A stretch of 16,535 nucleotides of DNA from Bacteroidales bacterium UBA3389 (GTDB taxonomy: Bacteria > Bacteroidota > Bacteroidia > Bacteroidales > P3): NCBI GenBank assembly GCA_002358835.1, contig DEPP01000033.1, positions 1-16,535 of the forward strand. Direction: 5' to 3'. The notes under the pieces are model-generated. The model ran no database searches. It saw only the letters and a program-made list of their open reading frames with translations, and was not told where the DNA came from. Position numbers and translations under genes: made by a program. Of this stretch, positions 1 through 7,466 are shown one piece after another. Position 1 is the stretch's first letter. Each line of letters opens with the position of its first letter.

Positions 1-30
1 ACCGTGGGGGTTCGAGTCCCTTCACCCGCA
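1..30 (+). tRNA. 3' end of a tRNA gene, cut by the window edge
   Basis: The first 30 bases read as a T-arm followed by the 3' half of an acceptor stem. A five-base G run pairs, with two G-U wobbles, to CCCTT around the seven-base T-loop TTCGAGT. Next come the acceptor strand CACCCGC and discriminator A. No CCA is encoded, so it would be added after transcription. The acceptor strand implies a 5' end close to GCGGGTG. The anticodon lies outside the window, so I do not assign the amino acid. A terminator follows directly, which supports this being the end of a transcription unit. Confidence 0.85.
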
Positions 31-42
31 CTTGTGGAAAGG

Positions 43-79
43 AAAAGAGTTTCTGAGTATTCGGAAACTCTTTTTTTTT
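43..79 (+). terminator. intrinsic terminator after the tRNA
   Basis: GAGTTTC (47-53) pairs perfectly with GAAACTC (64-70) around a ten-base loop. Four A-T pairs extend the base of the stem. Nine T residues follow (71-79). This is a textbook rho-independent terminator for the tRNA transcript. On the opposite strand the same hairpin is followed by only four T, so it may weakly stop the convergent phosphatidyltransferase transcript as well; no other terminator is visible for that gene in 80-166. Confidence 0.85.
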
Positions 80-166
80 GTTTAAGAAAATTATCTCTTT
101 GATTTATTCTCCTAAAACCTTGTTTTTATTTCCGTTACTTAATACGATAAATTGGAATTCATCCGT

Positions 167-673
167 CTATGTAATCTCATCTCCTGTTACGATATAGTAT
201 CCTTCTTGAATTGCTGCAAAAGTCGCAATTAAACATACTGCGAAAAGACTATATTCTAATTCGATAAACTGTATCGTTAAAGGGAGAAGAAACAAAACGA
301 ACCCCGTAACTTTATTGAGAGTGCTATGTATAGATATTAAAGATTTTGTTCTAATAAGCCCCCAAATAATATTGCTCAATTTGATGACGGAAATTACGAT
401 AATCCATATCCACTCCCACAGCGGTATATGAATTGCAGGAAGCAATTTATAGCAAACAATTATCATGAAAATAAAGTCTGCAGTTGTATCGAATTTTGCT
501 CCAAAACTACTATTACTATTTGTCTTTCTTGCAATAGATCCATCTATCATATCACTAAAACCACAGAATAGATATGTGATATAAAACTCTAATGAAGATA
601 TAGGAAAGAACAGCAACAAAATACTGCCAAGAATACGACATCCGGTGATAATATTTGCAATTTGCTTCGCCAT
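167..673 (-). CDS. CDP-alcohol phosphatidyltransferase family membrane protein
   Basis: The 168-residue protein carries the complete family signature DG-x2-AR-x8-G-x3-D-x3-D, starting at the DGSIAR stretch near residue 44. Its aspartates bind the metal and the CDP-activated substrate. The family moves a phosphatidyl group from CDP-diacylglycerol to an alcohol (glycerol phosphate, serine, inositol) in the cytoplasmic membrane. The rest is hydrophobic, with about four to six membrane segments, and there is no cleaved signal peptide. The length is slightly under the usual 180-200 residues of PgsA, so the acceptor alcohol cannot be read from the sequence; PgsA-like or PssA-like are both possible. 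A TAATTTTG -7 element lies 30 bases upstream of the ATG, so it is probably transcribed alone. It converges on the tRNA terminator. Confidence 0.85.
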   Translation of the reverse strand: MAKQIANIITGCRILGSILLLFFPISSLEFYITYLFCGFSDMIDGSIARKTNSNSSFGAKFDTTADFIFMIIVCYKLLPAIHIPLWEWIWIIVISVIKLSNIIWGLIRTKSLISIHSTLNKVTGFVLFLLPLTIQFIELEYSLFAVCLIATFAAIQEGYYIVTGDEIT

Positions 674-702
674 CTGTTCACTTAAAATTCTTATTAGAGA
701 TG

Positions 703-710
703 CAAAATTA
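703..710 (-). promoter_or_regulatory. promoter -7 element for the phosphatidyltransferase gene
   Basis: On the minus strand these bases read TAATTTTG, a full match to the Bacteroidota -7 consensus TAnnTTTG. A TTTG that could serve as the -33 element lies at 734-737, but the spacer is about 23 bases where about 19 is usual, so the upstream half is weak. Transcription would start near 697 and leave a 5' leader of roughly 25 bases before the ATG at 673. The rest of 674-905 holds no gene that I can support. Confidence 0.5.
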
Positions 711-823
711 GGAAAATATTACATTGATTTATACAAATACAGACGCTGTTATAAAACTTCAATTGCTTTATATTTAATTGATAGAAGGTTTGATAATCAA
801 GTAATCAGCCGAAACAAGGAATG

Positions 824-908
824 TCAAAAATAGATCTTGATTTCAGGAATCTCTTTCTTTGTTTTAATATTTTCTTTTCGCAAATCATTTTGTTGAAACA
901 AAGATCTA
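824..908 (-). terminator. possible terminator after the glycosyltransferase gene
   Basis: On the minus strand TAGATCTT (908-901, overlapping the TAG stop codon) can pair perfectly with AAGATCTA (838-831), and five T follow the second arm. The loop is very long (62 bases), though it contains small hairpins of its own. It is in the right place for the end of the three-gene operon. The long loop makes it only a tentative terminator, and the match could be chance. Confidence 0.25.
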
Positions 909-1910
909 CAAACTTATCTTATCAACCAAATCCCACAATCTTTGTTTGTTGCTTTCTATGGTGGCAAATTCGTCTGTGAAAACTTTGTTGTTTCGTATCA
1001 AAACCTCAGTATCGAGTTCAAATGCTTTATGCAGATAATCTCCGGATCTGATTTCCTCATCCGAAACCACCAATGCATTGCGTCCATGCTCGACAAGACC
1101 CCGGTAAGAGGGAAGATCAGAAATCACAGGAATGCAACCCGCACTCATGGCTTCAAGTAGGCTTGTTGGCATGCTATCACTTTGTGGAATGGAAATAAAT
1201 ATCCTGCTTTTTGCATAGTATTTTGCGTTCTCTTCACTTGAAAGCCAACCGACAAATTCCACTTTCCTGACTATGCCAAGGCTGTTTGCCAACTCTTTCA
1301 ATTTGTTTTCATTTCCTTCTGCCGCAACAACCAATCTCCAATCTTTGTATTCAGGTATAGAAACGAAGTTTGCAAAAGCTCGGATTATATCCTCTATTCT
1401 GTATAACGGCTTGTGCAAACGATTAGAAAAGACTATGTCTTCCTTTTTTGAAGCTTCGATAGGTGTGATTCCAAGATGTGATAAAGCAAAAGGCTTATCG
1501 GTCAGACAATATCTTTTCATTTGCTCCATCAAATAAGGAGTGTTCGCACTATAAGCGTCAGAGTGTTGTAGAGTGTAGGATAATATCTTTTTAAAAAGCC
1601 AACCCCGTTTAGGCATAAGAAGAACGTCGCTACCGATTGCAATAGCTATTGTGGGAATTCCTTTTTTCTTTGCCAAGGCAGTTACAAATGCAGTGAGATT
1701 TACTTGATATAGAATAATCAAATCGGGCTGATAACGCTTCAAAAGGCGTTTTACGGCAAAGAATGCTTTGAAAAAATTTTTGAAACTGAAATCTATGCCT
1801 TCGGTAATCTCGATTTGCTCGAACTTACCGACAAACATAGACTTCAATCTTTGAGTATTTATGCTCTTTGCTTCGCCTGCAATAAGCAATTTCTTATTTC
1901 TTATTTGCAT
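906..1910 (-). CDS. glycosyltransferase family 4 (group 1) protein
   Basis: The 334-residue protein has the two-Rossmann GT-B layout. An N-terminal beta strand (KKLLIAGEAK, residues 6-15) and an IGSDV motif near residue 92 belong to the acceptor-side domain. The donor-side domain has a GWLS stretch near 221 and the sequence SMPTSLLEAMSAGCIPV (246-262), with E253 and E274 in the usual nucleotide-sugar-binding region. Such enzymes add one sugar from a nucleotide donor to a lipid-linked glycan or protein glycan at the cytoplasmic membrane; donor and acceptor cannot be inferred. No signal peptide or membrane segment is present. The ATG overlaps the end of the upstream dehydratase gene by 17 bases, which suggests translational coupling. 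Starting here keeps the first beta strand, so I prefer it to later starts. Confidence 0.85.
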   Translation of the reverse strand: MQIRNKKLLIAGEAKSINTQRLKSMFVGKFEQIEITEGIDFSFKNFFKAFFAVKRLLKRYQPDLIILYQVNLTAFVTALAKKKGIPTIAIAIGSDVLLMPKRGWLFKKILSYTLQHSDAYSANTPYLMEQMKRYCLTDKPFALSHLGITPIEASKKEDIVFSNRLHKPLYRIEDIIRAFANFVSIPEYKDWRLVVAAEGNENKLKELANSLGIVRKVEFVGWLSSEENAKYYAKSRIFISIPQSDSMPTSLLEAMSAGCIPVISDLPSYRGLVEHGRNALVVSDEEIRSGDYLHKAFELDTEVLIRNNKVFTDEFATIESNKQRLWDLVDKISL

Positions 1911-3834
1911 TATCTAATTCCTCGTAAACGCTATTGTTGCTTTTGAAAGTCTTAACCAAGCGTTTTATGTTCCTTACTATGTCTAGGTCTTGAGCTTCTT
2001 TGTTTTCGGATAGTATTGTTTGCAATTCTTCCATGCAGTTGTCGATTTCTTCCGAGTTTACGACCTCTGTCTTTGCTATATATATCTTTTTGTGATATGT
2101 AGGCAAGATGTCTTCTTTCTTTGTAAGGAGTTCTTCATACAGTTTTTCGCCCGGACGAAGTCCTGAGAAAGTAATCTTGATTTGTTCTTCGGGTTTGAGT
2201 CCAGAAAGCTTAATCATTCTTTCTGCAAGCGACAATATCTTAACCGGTTCTCCCATATCGAATAGGAAAATCTCTCCTCCGTTACCCATGGTTCCTGCTT
2301 CCAAAACAAGACGACTTGCTTCTGGAATGGTCATAAAGTAACGTGTGATGTCAGGGTGTGTAACCGTTACCGGACCTCCTAATCTTATTTGTTCTTTGAA
2401 TCGAGGTATTACGCTACCATTTGAACCCAATACGTTACCAAAACGAGTGGTTATGAATTTTGTCTTGTTTCCGCTCAACAGATTCAAGTGTTGTATATAT
2501 ATTTCGGCATATCGCTTGCTCGCTCCCATGACATTGGTTGGGTTTACAGCCTTATCGGTCGATATCATAATGAATTTCTCAACCATATTTTCCATCGAGA
2601 TGTCTGCAATGTACTTTGTGCCTATTATATTGTTGTTTGCAGCTTGGTAAGGTTCTCTTTCCATCATCGGAACGTGCTTATACGCCGCTGCATGGAAGAC
2701 TACCTGCGGTTTATACTTGTTGAAAATCTCTCTAAGACGGTTTTGGTCCGTTACAGAGGCTATTACAATGTCTTTCTCTACCGTAGGAAATTTATCATTC
2801 AGCTCATTCTCGATGTGATACATAGGGGTCTCAGCCTGATCCAAAAGAACAAGACGCACAGAAAAGCGTGCAAGTTGTCGAACTATCTCACTGCCGATGC
2901 TTCCTGCTGCTCCGCTTATCAGAATCGTCTTCCCGCTGATTTGTTGCTCGATAAGGTCGCGGTTAATCGTAATTTCGGCACGTCCCAACAGGTCTTCCAA
3001 TTGGATTTCCTTTATCTGGTGGTCTTGCAATTTGCCATCAGTCCAAGTCTTTATTGGAGGGACAGTCAGAACCTTCACCCCATTGGCATGACACAGCTCA
3101 AAGATTTCGTTTTTTCTCTCGGTGCTGATTCTATTCGTAGCAATAATTAACTGATCTACGTCTTTATACTTGATTAAGTACTCTTGCTTATCACGAGGGT
3201 AAATTTTCTGCCCCATGATTGTTTTTCCGCGTAAATTAGGATCATCATCTATGAAACCCTTTATATAATATTTTCTTGAGGCACTTACGAGTGTGTTGGC
3301 AGTTGCAGTACCTGTTCTTCCGGCTCCAAAGATTATCACTTGGGTATTTAGCTCTGTATTGACGCCGGCTTTATATGCTTTTTCAAAAAGCCAACGCACA
3401 AACATTCTAAACATAAATAAGCCGATGAAACAAACACAGGCATTCACTAAAATCAACTCTTTAGGAATGTAGTCTTTGTCATAGTTGAGTTTGTACAAGA
3501 AATTCCCGATTAAAATCAAAACAGCTGTTGAGGATATGGCGAGTAAAATCCTCATCATATCGCTAAAAGATGAGTATCTTATGACGCTGCGATGTATTTT
3601 GAAAAGATGCAAACTCAGAATGGTACAACATACGGTCAAAACGATGAATCGTATTGAGTAATTGTCAAAAGGGAAATTAAACCATTGCTCTTTTATGTCT
3701 ATAAGAAAGCCAGAGATGAATACTGACAAGATTACAATGGCTGCATCAATGCTTGCGATAACCCATGTGGGGATATATCTGTTCGACATAAACTTGTCAA
3801 TCACTTGAAGCATTTTATGGTAAAGTCGATTCAT
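1894..3834 (-). CDS. membrane-bound UDP-N-acetylhexosamine 4,6-dehydratase type protein (CapD/WbpM/FlaA1 class)
   Basis: This is a 646-residue protein of the long dehydratase class, similar in size to WbpM and PglF. Four hydrophobic segments lie at about 24-46, 62-78, 93-114 and 127-147. A first Rossmann-like domain follows with GAGRTG at 170-175. The catalytic SDR domain has the NAD(P)-binding motif SGAAGSIG at 307-314, HAAAYKHVP near 381, and STDKAVNPT from 425. The usual catalytic Tyr-x3-Lys is Met-x3-Lys here (M436, K440), as known for inverting and retaining dehydratases of this class. The expected reaction is removal of water from UDP-GlcNAc to a 4-keto-6-deoxy sugar, the first step to di-N-acetylbacillosamine, QuiNAc or FucNAc. 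The exact product is not readable. The start lies 8 bases after the stop of the oxidoreductase gene and the end overlaps the glycosyltransferase gene, so the three form one operon. Confidence 0.9.
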   Translation of the reverse strand: MNRLYHKMLQVIDKFMSNRYIPTWVIASIDAAIVILSVFISGFLIDIKEQWFNFPFDNYSIRFIVLTVCCTILSLHLFKIHRSVIRYSSFSDMMRILLAISSTAVLILIGNFLYKLNYDKDYIPKELILVNACVCFIGLFMFRMFVRWLFEKAYKAGVNTELNTQVIIFGAGRTGTATANTLVSASRKYYIKGFIDDDPNLRGKTIMGQKIYPRDKQEYLIKYKDVDQLIIATNRISTERKNEIFELCHANGVKVLTVPPIKTWTDGKLQDHQIKEIQLEDLLGRAEITINRDLIEQQISGKTILISGAAGSIGSEIVRQLARFSVRLVLLDQAETPMYHIENELNDKFPTVEKDIVIASVTDQNRLREIFNKYKPQVVFHAAAYKHVPMMEREPYQAANNNIIGTKYIADISMENMVEKFIMISTDKAVNPTNVMGASKRYAEIYIQHLNLLSGNKTKFITTRFGNVLGSNGSVIPRFKEQIRLGGPVTVTHPDITRYFMTIPEASRLVLEAGTMGNGGEIFLFDMGEPVKILSLAERMIKLSGLKPEEQIKITFSGLRPGEKLYEELLTKKEDILPTYHKKIYIAKTEVVNSEEIDNCMEELQTILSENKEAQDLDIVRNIKRLVKTFKSNNSVYEELDNANKK

Positions 3835-3842
3835 AAGTTCGA

Positions 3843-6731
3843 TTATTTAATGTTTACAATTGCGTTATATAATACCTCTATCGGGTGTTGAGCTTTTCGT
3901 TTTGAGAAGTGGCTTATTTGTTCTCTGCAACTCGTACCCGGAGCTGCTATGATAGTATCAGAATCCGCTTTCTCGATTGCAGGAATCAAAACAGAGTGAG
4001 CAATTTTCTTACTCATATCATAGTGTTTCCGTTCGTAGCCATAGCTTCCTGCCATACCGCAACAGCCACTTGGAATAACATCTACGGAATAATTTTCAGG
4101 CAAACTAAGCATTCGTTCCATGAATTTAGTACCTATCAATGCCTTTTGCTGACAATGTCCGTGTAGAATAATATGTTGAGGTTCTTTTGTAAAGTAAGAA
4201 CTGTCTATATTGCCGTTTTCTATCTCCTTAGCAAAGAATTCGTCAAACAAATAGGTGTTTTGCGTCAGCTTTCTAATGTCAGAGTTCACCAAGTCGGGAT
4301 ATTCATCTCTGAAACTCAAAGTTGCAGACGGCTCAATTCCGACCAAAGGAGTTGTTTCGTCGATTAGCGGCAGCAATGTCTTGATATTTTTGTTTGCAAT
4401 TTGCTTTGCCCTTTTCAACATACCCTTACTGATTGCCGTCCTACCGCTATCCTTTATCGGAGCTTTCTTTACCTTGTACCCTAAGACAGAAAATAGCTTT
4501 ATAGTGGTCTTTGCAATCTCTGTATCTTGGTATCGAGAGAATTCATCGATAAATAGATAAATCGTTTTCTTGAAAGACTTTTGCGAATGTTGCTTTATTT
4601 CTTTCTCAAAGTTGCAATTATGTATCTTAGGTAAAGTTCTCTCAGGAGCAAATCCCAATATGTTCTTTAATATTTTGGAAGTGAAACCACAAGACACTAC
4701 CCAATTATAGAGAAACGGTGCAATGCTCGCCATAGCCTGCAAACGTGGAAGATAACTCACCAAAAGAGTGCTTACATTATAGCCATTGGCGTCATAATAA
4801 TGCTGTAAGGCTTCACTCTTTAGCTTAGATATATCGACGTTTGAAGGACATTCATTCTTACAAGCTTTACACATCAAACAGTTATCTAACACTGCTTTAA
4901 TCAATTCAGATTGCAATGGGTCTTTTTCTTGAGAGAATGAAAGCAATTCCCTGATTATGTTAGCCCTTGCACGAGGTGTGTCCGCTTCATCTTTGCTTTG
5001 CTTGAACGTAGGACACATTAAACCGCCTATAACTTGACTTTTGCGACAGTCGGCGGCACCATTGCATTGCTCTGCGGCATTTTGCAAGCCTAATTCCTTA
5101 TTGAAAGAAAAGTAAGTCTTGATTTGCCTTTGCGAAGCGTTCTCATATCTTAGGAATTTGTCCATTGGAGGCGTTCCAACTATCTTTCCTATGTTGAAAA
5201 CCCCGTTTTCGTCCCACAGATTCTTCATTTGCTTCATCAAATCGTAAATCTGTTCGCCGTACATCAAAGGAATCCATTCTCCTCTCAAACGTCCGTCTCC
5301 GTGTTCGCCACTTAACGAGCCTCCATACTTCTTTACCAATAACGCAATGTCATTACTGATTTTTCGAAACAAGACTACGTCCGATGAATCCTTCAAATCC
5401 AAAACCGGACGCAAGTGTAGCTCTCCCGTTGCTATGTGTGCGTGATACACACATTTGAGTTTATATTTGTCTAATATCGTTTGAAATTCTTCTAAGTAAG
5501 AGGGCAGTTTCTGAGGATTGACAGCGGTGTCCTCAATCACCGATACAGGTTTCTTACTTCCCGGAATATTAGTCAAAAGTCCTAAGCCTGCTTTTCTAAC
5601 TCCCCAAACTTTTGAAATATCTTCGCCTTTAACTATGCTGAAATCATAAGCTGTGCCTTCCGATTTGAAGTCTTCTATCGTTTCATTCAAACAAGCATCG
5701 AGTGATTCTTCGCTATCGAAAGCAAATTCGATGATCAGTATCGCTTGAGGCTTGTCTTTTATAAAGAAAGTGTTGTTTCGTTGAGCAGGATTGCGATAAG
5801 CCGCCTCTATAATATTGTTATCCATCAGCTCGACAGCCATCGGATTATGTCGAAGAGCGATTAAATTGCCCGTAAAGCTGTCTTGCAGTCTTGAAAAGTG
5901 AACACATAAAAGTGCTTTGTGCTTTGGCGGAAGTGGAACTAGATTTAGTTTCAACTCTGTGGCAAAAGCCAGAGTCCCTTCGCTGCCACAATACAACTTA
6001 GCAAGGTTTGGGTAGTCGGAATCACACAAAAAATCCAAGGCATAGCCGTTATTACGTCTTGTAACTTCCTTATCGGGAAACGAATCTGCAACCAATTGTC
6101 TTATCTCTTGCTTTGAATAAACAGAGGCTATGTATTTGTATATCTTTCCCTCCAAATCGTTTTGCAGAGTCTTGTTTTCAAATTCTTCTTTGCTAAGTTG
6201 CTTTAACAGAACTTTGTTTCCGTCTGCCAATATCACCTCTGCTTCCAACAAATGCTCCCTTACAGAACCATAAACCAAAGAATGCAGCCCGCAGGAATTG
6301 TTTCCCACCATTCCTCCAATGCAACAGCGATTTGCCGTTGAGGTTTCAGGACCGAAAAACAAACCGTAGGGTTTCAAACTCCTGTTTAACTCTTCTAAAA
6401 CCACACCCGGCTGTACTCTTACCCAATGTTCCTTCTCATTTATTTCGATTATCTTGTTCAGATTCTTGCTGACATCGACCACAATTCCCTTTCCGACAAC
6501 CTGACCCGCAAGAGAAGTGCCGGCAGCCCTTGGGATAATGAAAGTATTGTGGTCTTTGCAGAATTGCAACAAAAGTCTTATATCATTCTCATAGTCTTCG
6601 CATGGAATGAAAACAGCCAAAGGCTCCTCACGATAAGCAGAGGCATCGGTAGAATAAAGTATTCTACTGATAGAATCGGTCTTTAATTCCCCCTTGAGCC
6701 ATTGTCGCAAATTCTCCAAATGTTTTAACAT
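3843..6731 (-). CDS. FAD-linked oxidase fused to 4Fe-4S and cysteine-rich (CCG) domains; D-lactate/2-hydroxyacid dehydrogenase-like
   Basis: A protein of about 962 residues joins three parts that are often separate proteins (GlcD and GlcF, or Dld-type subunits). Residues 1-260 form the FAD-binding domain, with PRAAGTSLAGQ near 70 and GGMVGNNSCG near 140. An FAD-oxidase C-terminal domain follows, with YHAHIATGELHLRP near 430 and SGEHGDGRLRGEW near 475. Cysteines near 556, 562 and 573 (CNGAADCRKS, then GLMCP) and a CxxCxxCxxxCP set near 618-628 suit two iron-sulfur centres. The C-terminal part has HGHCQQKA near 857 and CCG near 890, the cysteine-rich domain of succinate dehydrogenase/heterodisulfide reductase type subunits. 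The likely role is oxidation of D-lactate or another 2-hydroxy acid with electrons passed to quinone; the substrate is not certain. An in-frame TTG two codons upstream (6737) is possible. I chose the ATG at 6731 because AAAGGAGA lies 8 bases before it, whereas it almost touches the TTG. Confidence 0.88.
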   Translation of the reverse strand: MLKHLENLRQWLKGELKTDSISRILYSTDASAYREEPLAVFIPCEDYENDIRLLLQFCKDHNTFIIPRAAGTSLAGQVVGKGIVVDVSKNLNKIIEINEKEHWVRVQPGVVLEELNRSLKPYGLFFGPETSTANRCCIGGMVGNNSCGLHSLVYGSVREHLLEAEVILADGNKVLLKQLSKEEFENKTLQNDLEGKIYKYIASVYSKQEIRQLVADSFPDKEVTRRNNGYALDFLCDSDYPNLAKLYCGSEGTLAFATELKLNLVPLPPKHKALLCVHFSRLQDSFTGNLIALRHNPMAVELMDNNIIEAAYRNPAQRNNTFFIKDKPQAILIIEFAFDSEESLDACLNETIEDFKSEGTAYDFSIVKGEDISKVWGVRKAGLGLLTNIPGSKKPVSVIEDTAVNPQKLPSYLEEFQTILDKYKLKCVYHAHIATGELHLRPVLDLKDSSDVVLFRKISNDIALLVKKYGGSLSGEHGDGRLRGEWIPLMYGEQIYDLMKQMKNLWDENGVFNIGKIVGTPPMDKFLRYENASQRQIKTYFSFNKELGLQNAAEQCNGAADCRKSQVIGGLMCPTFKQSKDEADTPRARANIIRELLSFSQEKDPLQSELIKAVLDNCLMCKACKNECPSNVDISKLKSEALQHYYDANGYNVSTLLVSYLPRLQAMASIAPFLYNWVVSCGFTSKILKNILGFAPERTLPKIHNCNFEKEIKQHSQKSFKKTIYLFIDEFSRYQDTEIAKTTIKLFSVLGYKVKKAPIKDSGRTAISKGMLKRAKQIANKNIKTLLPLIDETTPLVGIEPSATLSFRDEYPDLVNSDIRKLTQNTYLFDEFFAKEIENGNIDSSYFTKEPQHIILHGHCQQKALIGTKFMERMLSLPENYSVDVIPSGCCGMAGSYGYERKHYDMSKKIAHSVLIPAIEKADSDTIIAAPGTSCREQISHFSKRKAQHPIEVLYNAIVNIK

Positions 6732-6738
6732 TGTCAAA

Positions 6739-6763
6739 TCTCCTTTAGATTACTGCAAAGATA
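6739..6763 (-). promoter_or_regulatory. promoter -7 element and Shine-Dalgarno-like site of the oxidoreductase operon
   Basis: On the minus strand bases 6763-6756 read TATCTTTG, a full match to TAnnTTTG. No TTG is found at the usual distance, so the -33 half is missing or degenerate. AAAGGAGA follows at 6746-6739, 8 bases before the ATG at 6731. The leader would be only about 15-20 bases. Strong ribosome-binding sites are uncommon in this phylum, and this one decides between the TTG and ATG starts. Confidence 0.55.
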
Positions 6764-7091
6764 CGCATAAAATCCCGCATATCGGCTTTTGTCCTCAGGG
6801 AAACTTGCATTGACTGTTGTTTGTCGGCTTTTGACAGTTGTCAGATGTGGATTTATGACTGCAAACTGCTGATAGCCGATAATGAAGGGAAATTTTGTTT
6901 TTTTAGGTTTTAATTTTAGGATCTTTTAACTTGAAGATTCGCAAAAAAGAGGGTAAAAGAAAATTGCAGATCAAATATTCGAGAATTGGGAGTTCTGATA
7001 AAAAGCATTAAATCAATGGTATGTGAAAATTTATCTTTGATTTGTATAGATAAAACTGCATTTTATTATGATTATATCGCGATTTTAACCG

Positions 7092-7152
7092 AATGAAACG
7101 GCGTTTTGAAAAAATGAAATGCTGTTTTATTTGGGTCAAACGCTGTTTCATT
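7092..7152. repeat. three imperfect copies of AATGAAACRGCGTTT, two direct and one inverted
   Basis: Copy 1 is at 7092-7106 (AATGAAACGGCGTTT). Copy 2, more diverged, is at 7113-7127 (AATGAAATGCTGTTT). Copy 3 is inverted at 7138-7152 and its complement reads AATGAAACAGCGTTT. Copies 1 and 3 could form a 15-base-pair stem with a single G-T wobble around a loop that contains copy 2. No gene overlaps it. It resembles an extragenic palindromic element; I cannot tell from one window whether it is repeated elsewhere. Confidence 0.65.
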
Positions 7153-7179
7153 TTTCTGTTTCTTTATTTTGGTGCAGTC

Positions 7180-7211
7180 AAATCAAGAATACTAAGTATT
7201 AAATCAAGAAT
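7180..7211. repeat. 11-base direct repeat flanking a small palindrome
   Basis: AAATCAAGAAT occurs at 7180-7190 and again, exactly, at 7201-7211, a period of 21 bases (two helical turns). Between and partly within the copies is the palindrome AATACT-A-AGTATT (7188-7200). The shape suits a protein-binding site, but there is no gene close enough to name a partner. Confidence 0.5.
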
Positions 7212-7288
7212 CTCTCCCAAAATATGAAGAAAAATAAAAGTTGTTTTTTGTGTTAAAAAATCATAATTTTACGGTGTTGAATTTCTTC

Positions 7289-7296
7289 TAAATTTG
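7289..7296 (+). promoter_or_regulatory. orphan promoter -7-like element
   Basis: TAAATTTG matches the Bacteroidota -7 consensus and is followed by GC, but no TTG lies 19 bases upstream. The first ATG downstream (7302-7304) opens a reading frame of only three codons. If active, the site would start a non-coding transcript running toward the T14 tract and the RNA candidate. In AT-rich DNA such an octamer can easily arise by chance. Confidence 0.2.
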
Positions 7297-7432
7297 CGAA
7301 AATGAATCCTTGAAGATGGTATCTTATTATCTTTATTTCCAGAAGATTGAACTTTAGTATATATGAATGTAGTTAAGGGTTGAAATGATATGTGCTTATT
7401 TTATGTGTCTATTTTTTTTTTTTTTGAATCGC

Positions 7433-7462
7433 TTGTCAATATAGAGATATTTTGTATCTTTG
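7433..7462 (+). promoter_or_regulatory. Bacteroidota-type promoter with both elements
   Basis: TTG at 7433-7435 and TATCTTTG at 7455-7462 are separated by exactly 19 bases, which matches the known -33/-7 arrangement for the primary sigma factor of this phylum. It is the best promoter in the window. A run of 14 T at 7412-7425 lies just upstream, where an AT-rich enhancing element would sit. Transcription would start at about 7467-7470 and lead directly into a structured, non-coding stretch. Confidence 0.75.
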
Positions 7463-7466
7463 CATC

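Larger units (their letters stand above)
6764..7432. other. gene-poor intergenic region with short repeats
   Basis: I see no credible protein gene on either strand here. The region is AT-rich and interrupted by stops. It holds a direct repeat TCGGCTTTTG (6782-6791 and 6824-6833), a 12-base palindrome TGACAGTTGTCA (6832-6843), the triple AATGAAACRGCGTTT repeat (7092-7152), an 11-base direct repeat around a small palindrome (7180-7211), an orphan TAAATTTG promoter-like element (7289-7296), and a run of 14 T (7412-7425). The right part probably contributes upstream promoter DNA for the RNA candidate that follows. Confidence 0.6.

Noticed and set aside
645..833. 62-codon + strand frame between the phosphatidyltransferase and glycosyltransferase genes
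   Set aside because: It begins antisense inside the phosphatidyltransferase gene, covers that gene's promoter, and shows no domain.
2488..3150. 220-codon + strand frame
   Set aside because: It is entirely antisense to the dehydratase gene, whose motifs are unmistakable. The translation has no recognisable features.
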